NCBI RefSeq assembly: GCF_000374485.1
Contig: NZ_KB894497.1
Location: 124,001-188,000 of the forward strand
Direction: 5' to 3'
DNA: 64,000 nucleotides
DNA from: Algicola sagamiensis DSM 14643
GTDB lineage: Bacteria; Pseudomonadota; Gammaproteobacteria; Enterobacterales; Alteromonadaceae
In this document: one piece after another, positions 63,471 through 64,000 of the stretch
Layout: every line of letters starts with the position of its first letter
Position numbering within the stretch: the first letter of the stretch is position 1
Notes under the pieces: generated by a model
What the model was told of the DNA's origin: nothing
Seen by the model: the letters and a program-made list of their open reading frames with translations, nothing else
The model's database searches: none
Made by a program: the position numbers and the translations under genes

Positions 63471-64000
63471 ATGGAGCTGATTCGAGGTATCCACAACATA
63501 CGCCAGTCACATCAAGGGTGTGTTCTGACGATTGGTAATTTTGATGGGGTCCACTCAGGACACCAACAGGTCTTGGGTGGCCTGCATGCACAAGCATCAC
63601 AATTAAACTTACCTGCAACGGTGATGATTTTTGAACCCCAACCTCAAGAATTATTTCAAAAGGGCCAAGCTCCTGCGCGTTTGTGTAATTTGCGTGAAAA
63701 ATATACAGCATTAAAGGAGCAAGGAGTTGATCGTCTGATAGTCGTGCAATTTAATGCTGCATTTAGCCAGATGAAGGCTCAGGAGTTTGTTCAAGAGTTG
63801 CTCGTCAAAAAGCTTGGCGTTCGCTTTTTAATTGTTGGAGATGACTTTCGCTTTGGACAAGGCCGAGAAGGGAATTTTGACATGCTCCAACATTCAGCTG
63901 AGCAATTTGGTTTTGGAGTACGAAGTACACAGAGCTACCGATGTCATGATAGCCGTGTCAGCAGCACAGAAATTCGCCGTTTACTTCAACTCGGTGATCT
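63471..64000 (+). CDS. ribF: Riboflavin kinase/FAD synthetase, 5' part
   Basis: The first 176 codons of a bifunctional flavin enzyme; the gene runs off the right edge. The FAD synthetase domain is visible: MELIRGIHNI, the nucleotide-binding LTIGNFDGVHSGH (HXGH), FEPQPQELF, GDDFRFGQGREGNF and VSSTEIRRLL. Start is ATG at 63471 with GAGG upstream. TATAAT at 63418-63423 between murJ and ribF may be a local promoter. The C-terminal riboflavin kinase domain lies outside the window. Confidence 0.95.
   Translation, partial: MELIRGIHNIRQSHQGCVLTIGNFDGVHSGHQQVLGGLHAQASQLNLPATVMIFEPQPQELFQKGQAPARLCNLREKYTALKEQGVDRLIVVQFNAAFSQMKAQEFVQELLVKKLGVRFLIVGDDFRFGQGREGNFDMLQHSAEQFGFGVRSTQSYRCHDSRVSSTEIRRLLQLGD

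Overview
The window reads as chromosomal DNA of a marine-type gammaproteobacterium (Alteromonadales/Vibrionales-like; genus not assignable from this sequence). Supports are the conserved block rppH-ptsP-(TauE/SafE)-lgt-thyA with mutH divergent from it, plus gltBD, aceK, arcB with its full hybrid architecture, syd, queF, folE2, rpsT, murJ and ribF. The DNA is fairly AT-rich throughout. TTG and GTG starts with good Shine-Dalgarno sequences are common. No tRNA, rRNA, insertion sequence, prophage or CRISPR array was seen, so most of the window is core genome with small accessory inserts.

Layout. 0-5 kb: a papain-like fold protein followed directly by an exported beta-propeller protein, an AttH/CrtC-like exported protein, a GIY-YIG protein, a DUF2959 lipoprotein and YihY. 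5-14 kb: pip-dtd, converging on an apparent gltB-gltD-aceK operon. 14-23 kb: folE2, a secreted cyanophycinase-like protein that has lost its catalytic serine, arcB, a 67-aa membrane protein and a Cache-type sensor kinase. 23-28 kb: LysR/LysE pair, a secreted nuclease-like protein with a GlyGly-CTERM-type tail, and a DUF350/transglutaminase-like pair. 28-36 kb: DUF4360 protein, maltoporin-family porin, MFS-acyltransferase fusion, lipoprotein pitrilysin and queF. 36-42 kb: a two-component pair followed by a lipoprotein amidohydrolase, and an unknown lipoprotein behind a partly duplicated regulatory region. 42-50 kb: syd, DUF2310 protein, a small coiled-coil protein, thyA, lgt, TauE/SafE, ptsP, rppH, mutH. 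50-58 kb: an RR-CheC / diguanylate cyclase / solute-binding lipoprotein operon, a cysteine-free Tpx-like protein, a sigma32- and ROSE-controlled small heat shock gene, GFA, GNAT, a 38-aa ORF, smrA, DUF4286 and a PRPP-synthetase paralogue. 58-64 kb: M28 peptidase, single-domain receiver, DUF3718-like protein, rpsT, murJ and the 5' part of ribF.

Themes. Carbon/nitrogen balance links gltB, gltD and aceK (one tight operon) with ptsP and arcB. Envelope genes (lgt, murJ, porin, several lipoproteins) are frequent. Two proteins look like catalytically dead members of enzyme families (the cyanophycinase-like and the Tpx-like protein), both exported. The best regulatory findings are the sigma32 promoter plus ROSE-type RNA thermometer before ibpA, a twin palindrome between the LysR and LysE genes, and an 11-bp-phased direct repeat before the amidohydrolase gene. 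I found no single large undescribed system. The strongest candidates for new biology are the two dead-enzyme proteins, the left-edge possible effector-immunity pair, and the DUF350/transglutaminase pair.
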